Assembly: GCF_030010235.1 (NCBI RefSeq)
Contig: NZ_JASCRS010000003.1
Location: 62,001 to 126,000 of the forward strand
Length of the DNA: 64,000 nucleotides
Direction: 5' to 3'
Source of the DNA: Leucobacter sp. UT-8R-CII-1-4
GTDB taxonomy: Bacteria; Actinomycetota; Actinomycetes; Actinomycetales; Microbacteriaceae
The notes under the pieces are model-generated. The model was not told the DNA's origin and did no database searches. It saw only the letters and a list, made by a program, of their open reading frames with translations. Within the stretch, counting starts at the first letter, position 1. Each line of letters opens with the position of its first letter. A program made the position numbers and the translations under genes. Positions 35,276 through 47,851 of the stretch are shown piece by piece.

Positions 35276-36271
35276 TTAGAGCGTCGAAACCCAATCAGTG
35301 AGTTGGGAAAGCCCATCAACTGTGGCGGTCAACCCAAGTGCCTGCACCTGGCGTCCTTCAACTCGCAATACCTTCTCGTTTGAGATTGCAGAAAGGCTGG
35401 CCACGGCCGGATTCGCGAGTAATTCGGTGAACATTCGGTCACCCGTGCCGTTCATATCAATCAGCACGATTCCGTCCGGGTTTGCCTGTACAAGCTGTTC
35501 GGCACTGATTGGCCCGGTTCGGTCAATTCCCAGCTCTGCGGCGACATTCTGCGCGCCAGAAAGTCCAAGCAGCTCGATCGGGTACGCGCTCCCCGCGGTT
35601 ACGAATGGCCGACCGGCCTGGTTGGTCAGCACCATCACGCGGGGGCCGTCGTCAGTGCTTTCGGCTGCCTCGTTCTTCAGGCCTTCCTTGATCTCGGTCT
35701 GCAGGGTGTCTGCTTGCTCGTCACCGCCGGTTGCCTGGCCGATCAGATCAATATTTGTGATCAATGCTTTGCTGCTGCTCCATGAGTCTGGGAGCTGCAG
35801 CGCCGAAATACCTGCTTGTTGAAGTACATCAGCAATGGGTGCCTCGTTGCCATGACGCGGGCTCATCACAACAAGGTCCGGATTGAGTGCAATGACATTT
35901 TCTGCCTGGATTTCCATTGCAACAGGAAAGGTGGATTCAACCTTTTCGAGTTCTTCGACGTGACCGCCAAGCGCTGGATTCAGCACCGCCTCGGGAATCA
36001 GCACTAGGTGATCTGCCAGGCCGAGCTCTGCAATAACTTCTGCGCTCTCATAGTCAAGGGCCGCGATTCGTTTAGGTTCTGCCTCAATGGTGAGGGTTGA
36101 AGCTTCACCTCCGGCACCCGCCGGAATATCAATGGTGCGTGGCCAGGCAACTTCTTGTGTGGCCGCTTCGGGAGCTGGCTTTTTGTCATTCGCTGTTGCG
36201 CATCCGCTGAGCGTGAGGGTCAGCGCGGTGAGAGTTGCGGCTGAAACCGTAACGAGGCGTGCACGTTTCAT
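35276..36271 (-). CDS. hmuT: haem/iron-siderophore ABC transporter substrate-binding lipoprotein (HmuT-like)
   Basis: A 331-residue lipoprotein. The signal peptide ends in the lipobox LTLSGC, so the Cys near residue 24 is lipid-modified. The mature protein has the class III binding-protein pattern (RIAALDYESAEVIAELGL, ALNPDLVVMSPRH). It delivers haem or an iron siderophore to the permease and ATPase encoded just upstream. HmuT is favoured over a siderophore-binding role because the operon is divergent from haem-synthesis genes, but this is inference. Confidence 0.78.
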   Translation of the reverse strand: MKRARLVTVSAATLTALTLTLSGCATANDKKPAPEAATQEVAWPRTIDIPAGAGGEASTLTIEAEPKRIAALDYESAEVIAELGLADHLVLIPEAVLNPALGGHVEELEKVESTFPVAMEIQAENVIALNPDLVVMSPRHGNEAPIADVLQQAGISALQLPDSWSSSKALITNIDLIGQATGGDEQADTLQTEIKEGLKNEAAESTDDGPRVMVLTNQAGRPFVTAGSAYPIELLGLSGAQNVAAELGIDRTGPISAEQLVQANPDGIVLIDMNGTGDRMFTELLANPAVASLSAISNEKVLRVEGRQVQALGLTATVDGLSQLTDWVSTL

Positions 36272-36293
36272 CAGATTCCTTTGTTTGTCTGTG

Positions 36294-37076
36294 TCAGTCG
36301 GTCGAAAGAAATCTGCGACCCTGTGGAGTGGTGTGGATACTGGTCTGCACGCCGTAGGCCGCGTGCACTAGTTCTGGGCGAAGCACGTCTTCTGGCGATC
36401 CAGCGTAAGATTCGCCGTCGCTGCTCAGCAGCAAGATTTGTGTGCACGCATTGAGCGCAAGACTGAGATCGTGCAGCGCTGCGATCACGATTTTTCCGTC
36501 CTCACCGAGTTTTCGCATGGTTTTCTCAACGATGCGCTGGTGGTACAGGTCAAGCGCCGACGTGGGTTCATCAAGAATCACGATCGGTGTGTTCTGAGCC
36601 AGTACGCGAGCAAGTTGCACCAACTGTTTTTGGCCGCCAGAGAGCGTGCCGAATCGTCGTTTCGCGAGATCTGCAACACCCATTTCGGCGAGTGCTTCTT
36701 TCGCGGCTTCCGTGGGGTGTGGACGTTTTGAAGCTCTGGCCCCAATCGCTACGAGCTCTTGCACACGTAATTCTTCTGGTGCGTTCACGTCTTGTGCGAG
36801 CAGTGAGACATACGAAGCTCGGTCGCTTGCCGACATGCCGCTCAAGTCTCGTTCGCCGCGTTTTGCCGTGCCGAGACGTTCTACGCCCGAGTGCGCAAGG
36901 GCCGAGAGCAACGATGATTTTCCCACGCCGTTGGGACCAACGACGCCGAGTACGGTGCCCGGTAAAAAGCGAAGCTCGAGTGGATCTCCTAGCGCTCTGC
37001 CGGAACGTGTTGCTGCGAATGAGTCGAAGGTGAGTGTGCCCGCAAGAGTTGGGCACGATGCTGTGAGTTGGATCAT
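36294..37076 (-). CDS. hmuV: haem/iron-siderophore ABC transporter ATPase (HmuV-like)
   Basis: A 260-residue ATPase. Walker A GPNGVGKSS, Q-loop near LLAQDVNAPEE, signature LSGGQKQ, Walker B VILDEPTSALD and switch His in ALHDLSLAL. It powers the FecCD-type permease. The ATG overlaps the permease stop by 4 bp. It is the second gene of the permease-ATPase-lipoprotein operon. Confidence 0.88.
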   Translation of the reverse strand: MIQLTASCPTLAGTLTFDSFAATRSGRALGDPLELRFLPGTVLGVVGPNGVGKSSLLSALAHSGVERLGTAKRGERDLSGMSASDRASYVSLLAQDVNAPEELRVQELVAIGARASKRPHPTEAAKEALAEMGVADLAKRRFGTLSGGQKQLVQLARVLAQNTPIVILDEPTSALDLYHQRIVEKTMRKLGEDGKIVIAALHDLSLALNACTQILLLSSDGESYAGSPEDVLRPELVHAAYGVQTSIHTTPQGRRFLSTD

Positions 37077-38077
37077 GCTGGCCTCTTTCTGAGTAGCAGA
37101 ATGAGAAAGATTGGCGCGCCGACTAGTGCGGCGACGACGCCTGTTTGCACAACAACTGAACCGAATGCTGCGCGCGCGATGGTGTCGGCGAGCACAAGGA
37201 ACAACGCGCCGCCGAGTGCCGACAGTGGCAGCAGGCGAGCATGTGAGGCGCCGACGATAAGGCGCACGGCGTGCGGCACGACCAGTCCAACAAAACTAAT
37301 GATTCCGCTCACGGCTACGGCTGCACCGGTGACCAGAGAGGCCACGAGAAGGAGGAGCACACGCTCTCTGGCAACGTTCACACCCGACGTTGCGGCTGTT
37401 TGTTCACCGAGTGAGAGCGCATCGAGTGCGTGGATCCGGGATAGCAAATACGCGATACCAAGCACGATCGGCGCAAGTGCGATCAATACGTGGTCCCAAC
37501 TGCGCAGCTCTAGGTCACCTGCTAGCCAGAAAAGCGCACTACGCACCAGGGCGTCATCGTGCGCGTTGGCAATTAGGACGTTAATAATCGCGCCAGCGAG
37601 TGCGCTGATTGACACACCGACCAAGATGATGGTCGCAGGCCCGAGATCGCGGCGGGTCTGCAAAACAAATTGCAGAATCAACGAGACGATGGCGGCGCCG
37701 GCAAAGGCAGCGAGTGGAATTCCCCACTGGCTGCTGCCTGCAAGTCCCATGGTGATTCCCGCAACAGCTCCGACAGCGGCACCGGCTGACACACCTGTAA
37801 TGCCTGGTTCAGCGAGAGGGTTTCGCAGGATCGCTTGCATCACTGCGCCGACGGTTGCTAGGCCGGCACCCACCAGCATTGCGACGATGATGCGTGGCAA
37901 TCTGATCGACCAAATTACTGCGGCCGCCGAGTTTTCCGCTTCTGCCGGGCGAAAGAGTGCCTGCAGAGTTTCAGGCACGCTGAGTCTCACAACACCGAGC
38001 GAAAGTGACAAGAATGCCGCAACAACCAGCAGCAGAGTTGCCGCGGTAGCGGTGATCCAGACACTTCGGCGATTCAC
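37073..38077 (-). CDS. hmuU: FecCD-family iron/haem ABC permease (HmuU-like)
   Basis: A 334-residue permease with about 10 membrane helices. The family motif RLPRIIVAMLVGAGLATVGAVMQ is followed by NPLAEPGITGVSAGA. It forms a homodimeric channel for haem, cobalamin or a ferric siderophore. The GTG start has a CGAGGAAA ribosome site. First gene of the transport operon, divergent from hemH with an 82-bp gap that holds a palindrome. Confidence 0.86.
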   Translation of the reverse strand: MNRRSVWITATAATLLLVVAAFLSLSLGVVRLSVPETLQALFRPAEAENSAAAVIWSIRLPRIIVAMLVGAGLATVGAVMQAILRNPLAEPGITGVSAGAAVGAVAGITMGLAGSSQWGIPLAAFAGAAIVSLILQFVLQTRRDLGPATIILVGVSISALAGAIINVLIANAHDDALVRSALFWLAGDLELRSWDHVLIALAPIVLGIAYLLSRIHALDALSLGEQTAATSGVNVARERVLLLLVASLVTGAAVAVSGIISFVGLVVPHAVRLIVGASHARLLPLSALGGALFLVLADTIARAAFGSVVVQTGVVAALVGAPIFLILLLRKRPA

Positions 38078-38129
38078 AGATTTCCTCGGTTTAATGGAAT
38101 GAGAAAGCAGCTCTCACACGTCTGATGTT

Positions 38130-38144
38130 ATAGATCAGATCTAT
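38130..38144. promoter_or_regulatory. palindrome between hmuU-like and hemH genes
   Basis: ATAGATCAGATCTAT is a perfect 7-1-7 inverted repeat centred on 38137. It lies between divergent haem-uptake and haem-synthesis genes and overlaps a TATAAC that could be the transporter -10. It is not the TTAGGTTAG-type DtxR/IdeR box. A regulator responding to iron or haem is inferred. Confidence 0.45.
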
Positions 38145-38159
38145 GCAGTTTCTGATGAT

Positions 38160-39269
38160 ATGGTGAAAATCGTGACTCGCCTGACCGATCCATATGATGC
38201 CCTGCTCCTGTGCTCCTTTGGAGGACCCAACGAATCTGACGACGTAGTTCCGTTTCTGCGTAACGTCACCAAGGGGAAGAACATCCCCGAAGAAAGGCTC
38301 AAGGAGGTCGGCGAGCATTACTACATGTTCGGCGGCAAGAGCCCAATCAACGAACAGAACCTGGCACTGCTTGAGGCCCTACAGGCCGAGCTGAAGCGCC
38401 GCCACATCGACCTGTCGGTGATCTGGGGAAACCGCAACTGGCACCCCTACACGGTGGACACTCTGCGTGACGCCGCCGCCTTCGGCACAAAGCGCGTACT
38501 CACGCTGGTCACCAGCGCCTATGCATCGTACTCAGGCAGCCGCCAGTATCGCGAACACCTGGCTGCTGCCCGGGATGCACTTGGCGAACTCGCCCCGCAG
38601 ATTGACATTCTTCGCCCCTTCTTTAACGATCCGGCCTTCGTCTCGGCAAACACGTCTGCAATTGTTGAGGCGCTCGAATCACTCGAGGGCGGCCATGAGG
38701 GCGCACACATTGTGTACGTCACTCACTCAATCCCTGACACCATGCAAGATGCTTCGGCAGCAACCGGCCCCGGCTACAAAGAGCAGCACGAAGATGTTCA
38801 ACAGTCGATCGATGCTGCACTCGCAGAGCGATTCGGCGTGCAATTTGCCTCGTCGCTTTCCTACTGCTCACGTTCGGGCGATCCTCGCGTGCCATGGCTC
38901 GAACCAGACGTGAACGACCACATCGAAGAGCTTGCTACTCAGGGCGTAAAGCGAATTGTGATTGCTCCAATCGGTTTTGTTTCTGATCACATGGAGGTCG
39001 CGTTTGACCTTGATGTTGAGGCAATGGAAACCGCCAAAGAACAGGGCATGGTGGCGGCTCGCGCCGCAACTGTCGGTGTGCGCGCTGACTTCGTAGCCGG
39101 CATCGTCGACATGATCGTTGAGCGAGCAGCACGCGAACGAGGCGAGCAGGTAGATGCACCAACCGTAGGCACACTCGGTGCGTTCCCCGACGTTGCACCA
39201 CCAAATAGCTGCCGTATGCGTCACGGAGAGGTCACCGGTCTGCCGGTGCTCGCTGGCGACGAAGACTAA
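38160..39269 (+). CDS. hemH: coproporphyrin ferrochelatase (CpfC/HemH)
   Basis: A 369-residue ferrochelatase that inserts iron into coproporphyrin [18 protein letters not shown] begins the family core; the catalytic His is in [11 protein letters not shown], and [18 protein letters not shown] follows. In actinobacteria this enzyme acts before the decarboxylase encoded next, ChdC. The start may be ATG 38160 or GTG 38172; the latter lies 7 nt after TATGGT and would be leaderless. Divergent from the haem/iron transporter. Confidence 0.92.
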   Translation: MVKIVTRLTDPYDALLLCSFGGPNESDDVVPFLRNVTKGKNIPEERLKEVGEHYYMFGGKSPINEQNLALLEALQAELKRRHIDLSVIWGNRNWHPYTVDTLRDAAAFGTKRVLTLVTSAYASYSGSRQYREHLAAARDALGELAPQIDILRPFFNDPAFVSANTSAIVEALESLEGGHEGAHIVYVTHSIPDTMQDASAATGPGYKEQHEDVQQSIDAALAERFGVQFASSLSYCSRSGDPRVPWLEPDVNDHIEELATQGVKRIVIAPIGFVSDHMEVAFDLDVEAMETAKEQGMVAARAATVGVRADFVAGIVDMIVERAARERGEQVDAPTVGTLGAFPDVAPPNSCRMRHGEVTGLPVLAGDED

Positions 39270-39297
39270 TTCAGATTTCAAAGGAAGTAGTACAAAC

Positions 39298-40008
39298 ATG
39301 AGCGACACCCAGAAGCCATTTGTTGATCATTCAGCGGTTGCCGAAGAGATCAACGCGGCCGTGAACTACACAATGTACGCAGCATTTGCCGAGGATCGCC
39401 TGGTCGAAGCTCCCGGAGAGAGCGCGGTCGCTGCGATCAACGCACGAATCGCTGCCGTCGATGGCCTCACCGTACGCGGCTGGTATGACCTATCGGGCTT
39501 CCGTGCCGACGCCGATGTGCTGATCTGGCTGCACGCCCCAACCACCGAAGCGCTGCAGGAAGCGTACCGCGCGGTGCTCGAGGGCTCCGCTGGCCGCCTG
39601 AACCCGGTGTGGTCAAACATTGGTGTGCACCGCACAGCAGAGTTCAACAAGGGCCATATCCCGGCCTTCCTTGCCGGCGATGCACCGAAAGATTACGTCT
39701 GCGTATATCCATTCGTGCGCTCGTATGAGTGGTACCTGCTTTCAGACGAGGATCGCAGCCGCATGTTGCGCGAGCACGGCGGCGCGGCGCGCGACTTCGG
39801 CGATGTGCTCGCAAACACGATTTCGTCATTCGCACTCGGTGACTACGAGTGGTTGCTTGCCTTCGAGGCTGACGACTTGATTCGTATCGTTGATCTCATG
39901 CGCGAGCTTCGTGCTACCGAGGCACGTTTGCATGTTCGTGATGAACTGCCGTTCTTCACCGGCCCACGCCGTGACGCCGAGACACTTCTTCGTCGCGCAA
40001 TGGTGTAA
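39298..40008 (+). CDS. chdC: coproheme decarboxylase (ChdC/HemQ)
   Basis: A 236-residue enzyme that oxidatively decarboxylates coproheme to haem b. Typical stretches are [32 protein letters not shown], and [11 protein letters not shown] with the catalytic Tyr (Y in VRSYEWY), followed by the [13 protein letters not shown] segment. Start ATG 39298 has an AAAGGAAG ribosome site, 28 bp after hemH. Pairing with hemH shows that the organism uses the coproporphyrin-dependent haem pathway. Confidence 0.93.
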   Translation: MSDTQKPFVDHSAVAEEINAAVNYTMYAAFAEDRLVEAPGESAVAAINARIAAVDGLTVRGWYDLSGFRADADVLIWLHAPTTEALQEAYRAVLEGSAGRLNPVWSNIGVHRTAEFNKGHIPAFLAGDAPKDYVCVYPFVRSYEWYLLSDEDRSRMLREHGGAARDFGDVLANTISSFALGDYEWLLAFEADDLIRIVDLMRELRATEARLHVRDELPFFTGPRRDAETLLRRAMV

Positions 40009-40041
40009 CCGCCCTGCACGTTATTTAACTAGCTACTCACG

Positions 40042-40086
40042 AAAAACGCTCCCTGCTCTCGCTACTGGCGAGGGAGGGAGCGTTTT
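40042..40086 (+). terminator. terminator after chdC
   Basis: AAAAACGCTCCCT (40042-40054) pairs with AGGGAGCGTTTTT, ending in a T run. The loop region includes a second small stem. Confidence 0.88.
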
Positions 40087-40116
40087 TGTCAGTCAGGTGA
40101 GGTACCCGGCCCAGTT

Positions 40117-40704
40117 TTATCGGCCACGCCACTCATCGGCGAGGATCGCATACAGCAATCCATCGATCCAGCCGTGCTCGCGATGTAGCGATTCTTTTAC
40201 CGAATAGGACTCTCGACGCATTCCCAAACGTTCCATCAGACGCCACGAGGGCTCATTTGCAGCGAAAGCACCGGCTTCTACGCGGCGTAACCCCAGATCT
40301 CGGAAACACACGTCCAGAAGGGCTCCTGCGGCTTCTGTCGCGTAGCCCTTGCCCGAGGCTGCGGGGTCTAAAGTCCAACCGATCTCAGCCTGCACGCCTT
40401 TGGCTTGGTCTTTGATCTCACGCTGGCCCCAACCATCACCAACGCTCAGCATCAGATCACCAATGATCTCACCGTCAACCTCAACCACGAGGTAGTCGAG
40501 GTACTTCTCGGGGTAGGTCTTGTTCCAGTCATCCTGATCGACTGGGTGCCAGCCAAGCCATTCACCGACCTCGTCGAGACCACGAAAGCGCCACAGCGCG
40601 TCGACATCTTCAAGCTCGGCTGGGCGAATGCTGAGGCGTTCGGTCGACAGTGGCCAGATCTCAAGATCACGAAATCCAATACTTGATTCGTTTTGCGCAC
40701 TCAT
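40117..40704 (-). CDS. RimJ/RimL-type GNAT acetyltransferase
   Basis: A 195-residue acetyltransferase. STERLSIRPAELEDVDALWRF begins the fold, and AEIGWTLDPAASGKGYATEA contains the acetyl-CoA loop; VEAGAFAANEPSWRLMERLGM is typical of the RimJ/RimL group. It may modify a protein N-terminus or a small molecule. The ATG lies 6 nt after TAGGGT, with no ribosome site. Flanked by terminators on both sides, so it is monocistronic. Confidence 0.85.
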   Translation of the reverse strand: MSAQNESSIGFRDLEIWPLSTERLSIRPAELEDVDALWRFRGLDEVGEWLGWHPVDQDDWNKTYPEKYLDYLVVEVDGEIIGDLMLSVGDGWGQREIKDQAKGVQAEIGWTLDPAASGKGYATEAAGALLDVCFRDLGLRRVEAGAFAANEPSWRLMERLGMRRESYSVKESLHREHGWIDGLLYAILADEWRGR

Positions 40705-40731
40705 ACAAAAACCCTAGCAATCCTGGAAACA

Positions 40732-40760
40732 CAAAAGCCCCGCTTCAAGCGGGGCTTTTG
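40732..40760 (-). terminator. terminator after tRNA-Ala
   Basis: CAAAAGCCCCGCTT pairs perfectly with AAGCGGGGCTTTTG, ending with T residues on the minus strand just beyond the tRNA. Confidence 0.88.
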
Positions 40761-40767
40761 TTTGTTG

Positions 40768-40840
40768 TGGATCCTAGGAGAATCGAACTCCTGACATCCT
40801 GCTTGCAAAGCAGGCACTCTACCAACTGAGTTAAGGACCC
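40768..40840 (-). tRNA. tRNA-Ala (anticodon TGC)
   Basis: A 73-nt cloverleaf: acceptor GGGTCCT with AGGATCC, D-arm CTCAGTTGGTAGAG, anticodon arm CCTGC-TTTGCAA-GCAGG (anticodon TGC), T-arm AGGAG-TTCGATT-CTCCT, discriminator A; CCA is not encoded. It belongs to the ileT-alaT pair normally found after gyrA. Confidence 0.96.
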
Positions 40841-41018
40841 GAGACAAATCTTGCGATTTTTCTCAGAGGCTTTCTGATTTTCATCTGTCGGCCTCGACTC
40901 ATCAACTATAGCGAGATAATCCGTACACTGCAAAACGAGGCATTCAATCAGGCCGCTAGCCTTACTCTGCCTCAGAGAATGCGGCGTGTCGGCACCTGGG
41001 GATCCAGCGTTCTTAGAC

Positions 41019-41450
41019 CTAAATTCGACGCCATTCAAGGGCCTCAAGCTGCTCCCACCCTGCACCAGAAACTCGCTGAAAAATCGCAAGAAAGCCGTCT
41101 TCCATTGAGTTTTCCCGCTCAAGCAACGCCTCAGCTTCTAGGGGTTCGCCTTCATCTTCAACAACCTCGCCCTCGGAATAGACAAGCAATCGCGGTTTCG
41201 ATGTTGTGCTTTGCAGAAAATACGTGTCACTCGTACCGAAGAGCCCGACTATGGTCGCGTTCCCCGGAGGGGCCTGGAGCAACATCGCTGTCGGATCAAC
41301 GATTATGGCGTGCTCGCCGAACTGCGCTGCCGAAGGCCCCTCACTGAGCCCCGAAGAGGCGTCTGAGAATGAGAGCTGCTCCCCCAGGGTTGAGCCTGCA
41401 CCGGTGAGATCGGTGTGCGGGAGATAGGCAAGCGCAATGTTGAACGACAT
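41019..41450 (-). CDS. hypothetical protein between tRNA-Ile and tRNA-Ala
   Basis: A 143-residue acidic protein beginning MSFNIALAYLPHTD. No signal peptide or membrane helix is seen. It contains a Ser/Glu-rich stretch (FSDASSGLSEGPSA) and aromatic-rich beta-like segments (IVGLFGTSDTYFLQ). The ATG lies exactly 6 nt after TAATAT, a good -10, so a leaderless message is likely and supports a real gene. I recall similar small actinobacterial proteins, but the family is not recognised. Together with its flanks it interrupts the usual adjacent tRNA pair. Confidence 0.68.
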   Translation of the reverse strand: MSFNIALAYLPHTDLTGAGSTLGEQLSFSDASSGLSEGPSAAQFGEHAIIVDPTAMLLQAPPGNATIVGLFGTSDTYFLQSTTSKPRLLVYSEGEVVEDEGEPLEAEALLERENSMEDGFLAIFQRVSGAGWEQLEALEWRRI

Positions 41451-41539
41451 GTGGTCATATTACTCACAGAAAGACTGGACTTTGCAGCTACCCGGAAACG
41501 AGAAAACCCCCGCCCTCACAAGGAGAACCGGGTTCTTGA

Positions 41540-41610
41540 TGGGGCTACCAAGACTTGAACTTGGGACCTCTTCGTTCGCTATGGCAGCACCAACCACGAA
41601 ACCACGCTCC
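41540..41610 (-). pseudogene. decayed tRNA-Ile copy (pseudo-tRNA)
   Basis: The 3' part matches the tRNA-Ile gene at 42033-42109 over about 35 bases (GAAGAGGTCCC, T-loop TTCAAGT, TAGCCCC) with two differences that keep the T-stem paired (CCAAG/CTTGG instead of CCAGG/CCTGG). GTGGTT in the D-loop also matches. The 5' acceptor no longer pairs with TAGCCCC and the anticodon stem is broken; the CCA has become TCA. The terminator-like hairpin after the intact gene is also echoed here. Read as an old tandem duplicate or remnant of an integration site. Confidence 0.6.
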
Positions 41611-41693
41611 TTAAAGATCAACAGGAGATCATAGAAATCGGACACCGAACCAACAATCTGGACGACACGACCCAAGAGGATCAACTCCCCTGC

Positions 41694-41828
41694 TTAGGTC
41701 GCTGCAAGCAACCGGCTCAGGTTCACTCTCGCAGCGTCATACCGTGGCCCGTAATCACAGAAAATCGTCACCGAACCGAACGCTTCCGCGTAGTTTTCGG
41801 GACACTCGTCGCTGCAGTCGGGGCACAT
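41694..41828 (-). CDS. possible 44-residue Cys-containing small protein
   Basis: The frame starts MCPDCSDECPENYAEAF and ends in LSRLLAAT. Four Cys in 24 residues (CPDC, C, then IFC) suggest a metal site. AGGG lies 4 nt before the ATG. No homologue is recognised. The surrounding 41451-42032 gap otherwise holds only the pseudo-tRNA and the tRNA-Ile terminator. It may be a remnant of a larger gene or chance. Confidence 0.3.
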   Translation of the reverse strand: MCPDCSDECPENYAEAFGSVTIFCDYGPRYDAARVNLSRLLAAT

Positions 41829-41998
41829 GTAACCCTAAACCTGGTGCGCAACGACGACCCGCCTTCGCTCATCAATGAGCGGCACCGTGGATCCCATTTG
41901 CGGGCCGTAAACGCTACTACGTCCCACAGTTCACTGTGAACACACGGTTATGCATGTCTCAAGGGATTCCACTGGAGAACCCTTTCGATCCATGCAAA

Positions 41999-42029
41999 AA
42001 CCCCGGGCCTCGCAATGAGACCCGGGGTT
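41999..42029 (-). terminator. terminator after tRNA-Ile
   Basis: AACCCCGGGTCTC pairs with GAGGCCCGGGGTT with one mismatch, followed by T residues on the minus strand. Confidence 0.85.
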
Positions 42030-42032
42030 CGA

Positions 42033-42109
42033 TGGTGGGGCTACCAGGACTTGAACCTGGGACCTCTTCATTATCAGTGAAGCGCTCTAACCACCTGAGC
42101 TATAGCCCC
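42033..42109 (-). tRNA. tRNA-Ile (anticodon GAT)
   Basis: A 74-nt cloverleaf plus encoded CCA. Acceptor GGGGCTA with TAGCCCC, D-arm GCTCAGGTGGTTAGAGC, anticodon arm CTTCA-CTGATAA-TGAAG (anticodon GAT), T-arm CCAGG-TTCAAGT-CCTGG, discriminator A. It follows gyrA and the DUF3566 gene, as in mycobacteria. Confidence 0.96.
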
Positions 42110-42186
42110 CGACCAAGAAATGACTCTACCGGAGATCACGCGCGAAAGTAAAATCGAACGCGCGTGATCTCCGAAATTTGTCAAAC

Positions 42187-42586
42187 TTAATTGCTGGTGA
42201 AGCCCAGCTGGAACCCGCCAAGCATACGCACAAGCAGGTTGTAGATAAGAGCACCCACAGCACCGAAGGCAGTGCCAACGATAATGTTCAGCACACCAAC
42301 TACGAGTCCAAAAGTGAACACGGTGCCATAGTTGAGAAGCTCAAGCAGACTGACCTGATCGCCAACGATGTCCATCACAAGCTCGTTGAGCTTTGCGAGC
42401 ACACCGGTCGAGAGAAGTACCGTGTAAATCAACATCGTTGAAACGATGCCCACGATCGCCGCGCAAAGCGAGACCAGGAAGGAGAACTTCACTGACGACC
42501 AAAAGTCGATGTAGACCAGCTTCAGGCGAACCTGCTTGGCCGGCGCTTTCTTGCGAGTTTTTTTCGCAAGCTTGTCGGCGACTGTG

Positions 42587-42594
<8 letters not shown>
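42187..42594 (-). CDS. DUF3566 transmembrane protein (Rv0007-like)
   Basis: A 135-residue membrane protein with a basic N-terminus ([19 protein letters not shown]) and two long hydrophobic stretches (about 34-60 and 88-125). It matches the DUF3566 family whose gene follows gyrA across actinobacteria. Its ATG overlaps the gyrA stop region by 8 bp, so it is translated from the gyrase message. Function unknown; location suggests a link with division or wall assembly, but that is not shown. Confidence 0.88.
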
Positions 42595-47252
<4,658 letters not shown>

Positions 47253-47362
47253 CTATCAATCTTCGGCGCTCAGGGGGGCTCTATTTAGCGGTTGAGCATG
47301 GATTTCTCGGGTGGAACGATCCTCTGATATCTCAGATTGGTCGGAGTCTTCTTGTTTTTGAG

Positions 47363-47851
47363 CTACCCGTAGGTGTCGCGCGGGCCACGACCAGGGCTCA
47401 CTCGAGACCCGTGGCGCCAAGTTGGGGCACCCGGCGCGAGAAACCTCAGATCGGAAATGCCTGCGTCTGGGTAGTGCTCAATAATCCTCGTCAAGACCTC
47501 GGCGCGCATCCGACGAAGCTCGGTGGCCCATGCCGTTGAATCACACTGAACAATCAAAATGCCGTCGCGAAGTTCAACCACTCTGGTATGTGGAGCCGTC
47601 ACTTCGCCAACAAGTTCTGGCCAATCGGTGATCACTTTTGCCTGCTCGAGCTCGACTGTCCAGCCCATATCTTCCGTTGCAATCGCAAGGATTGCACCAA
47701 GGGTACGCGGGTCTCTGCCTTTTGAAAACGGACTTCCGCCACCGGAGTTTTTACGCTTACGAGAGACGTTTCTCCTGATCGGAAGGCCTTTCCAGAGAGC
47801 TTTCGCTTTCAGATAAGCCTCGCTGGAGAAGCCCTCACTGCCGCTACCCAT
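47363..47851 (-). CDS. dciA: DciA (DUF721) replicative helicase operator
   Basis: A 162-residue protein with the DUF721 domain (about 55-140: LGAILAIATEDMGWTVELE, then WPELVGEVTAPHT, CDSTAWATELRRMR). DciA recruits or loads the replicative helicase DnaB in bacteria lacking DnaC. The start is ATG 47851, overlapping the recF stop by 8 bp. It keeps the recF-dciA-gyrB order of mycobacteria (Rv0004). The 194 bp between dciA and gyrB contain no gene. Confidence 0.88.
   Translation of the reverse strand: MGSGSEGFSSEAYLKAKALWKGLPIRRNVSRKRKNSGGGSPFSKGRDPRTLGAILAIATEDMGWTVELEQAKVITDWPELVGEVTAPHTRVVELRDGILIVQCDSTAWATELRRMRAEVLTRIIEHYPDAGISDLRFLAPGAPTWRHGSRVSPGRGPRDTYG

Noticed and set aside
37068..38102. 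A 344-residue plus-strand open frame opposite the FecCD permease
   Set aside because: It mirrors the permease codons, is rich in Ser/Thr/Arg without any domain pattern, and the permease on the other strand is a clear family member.
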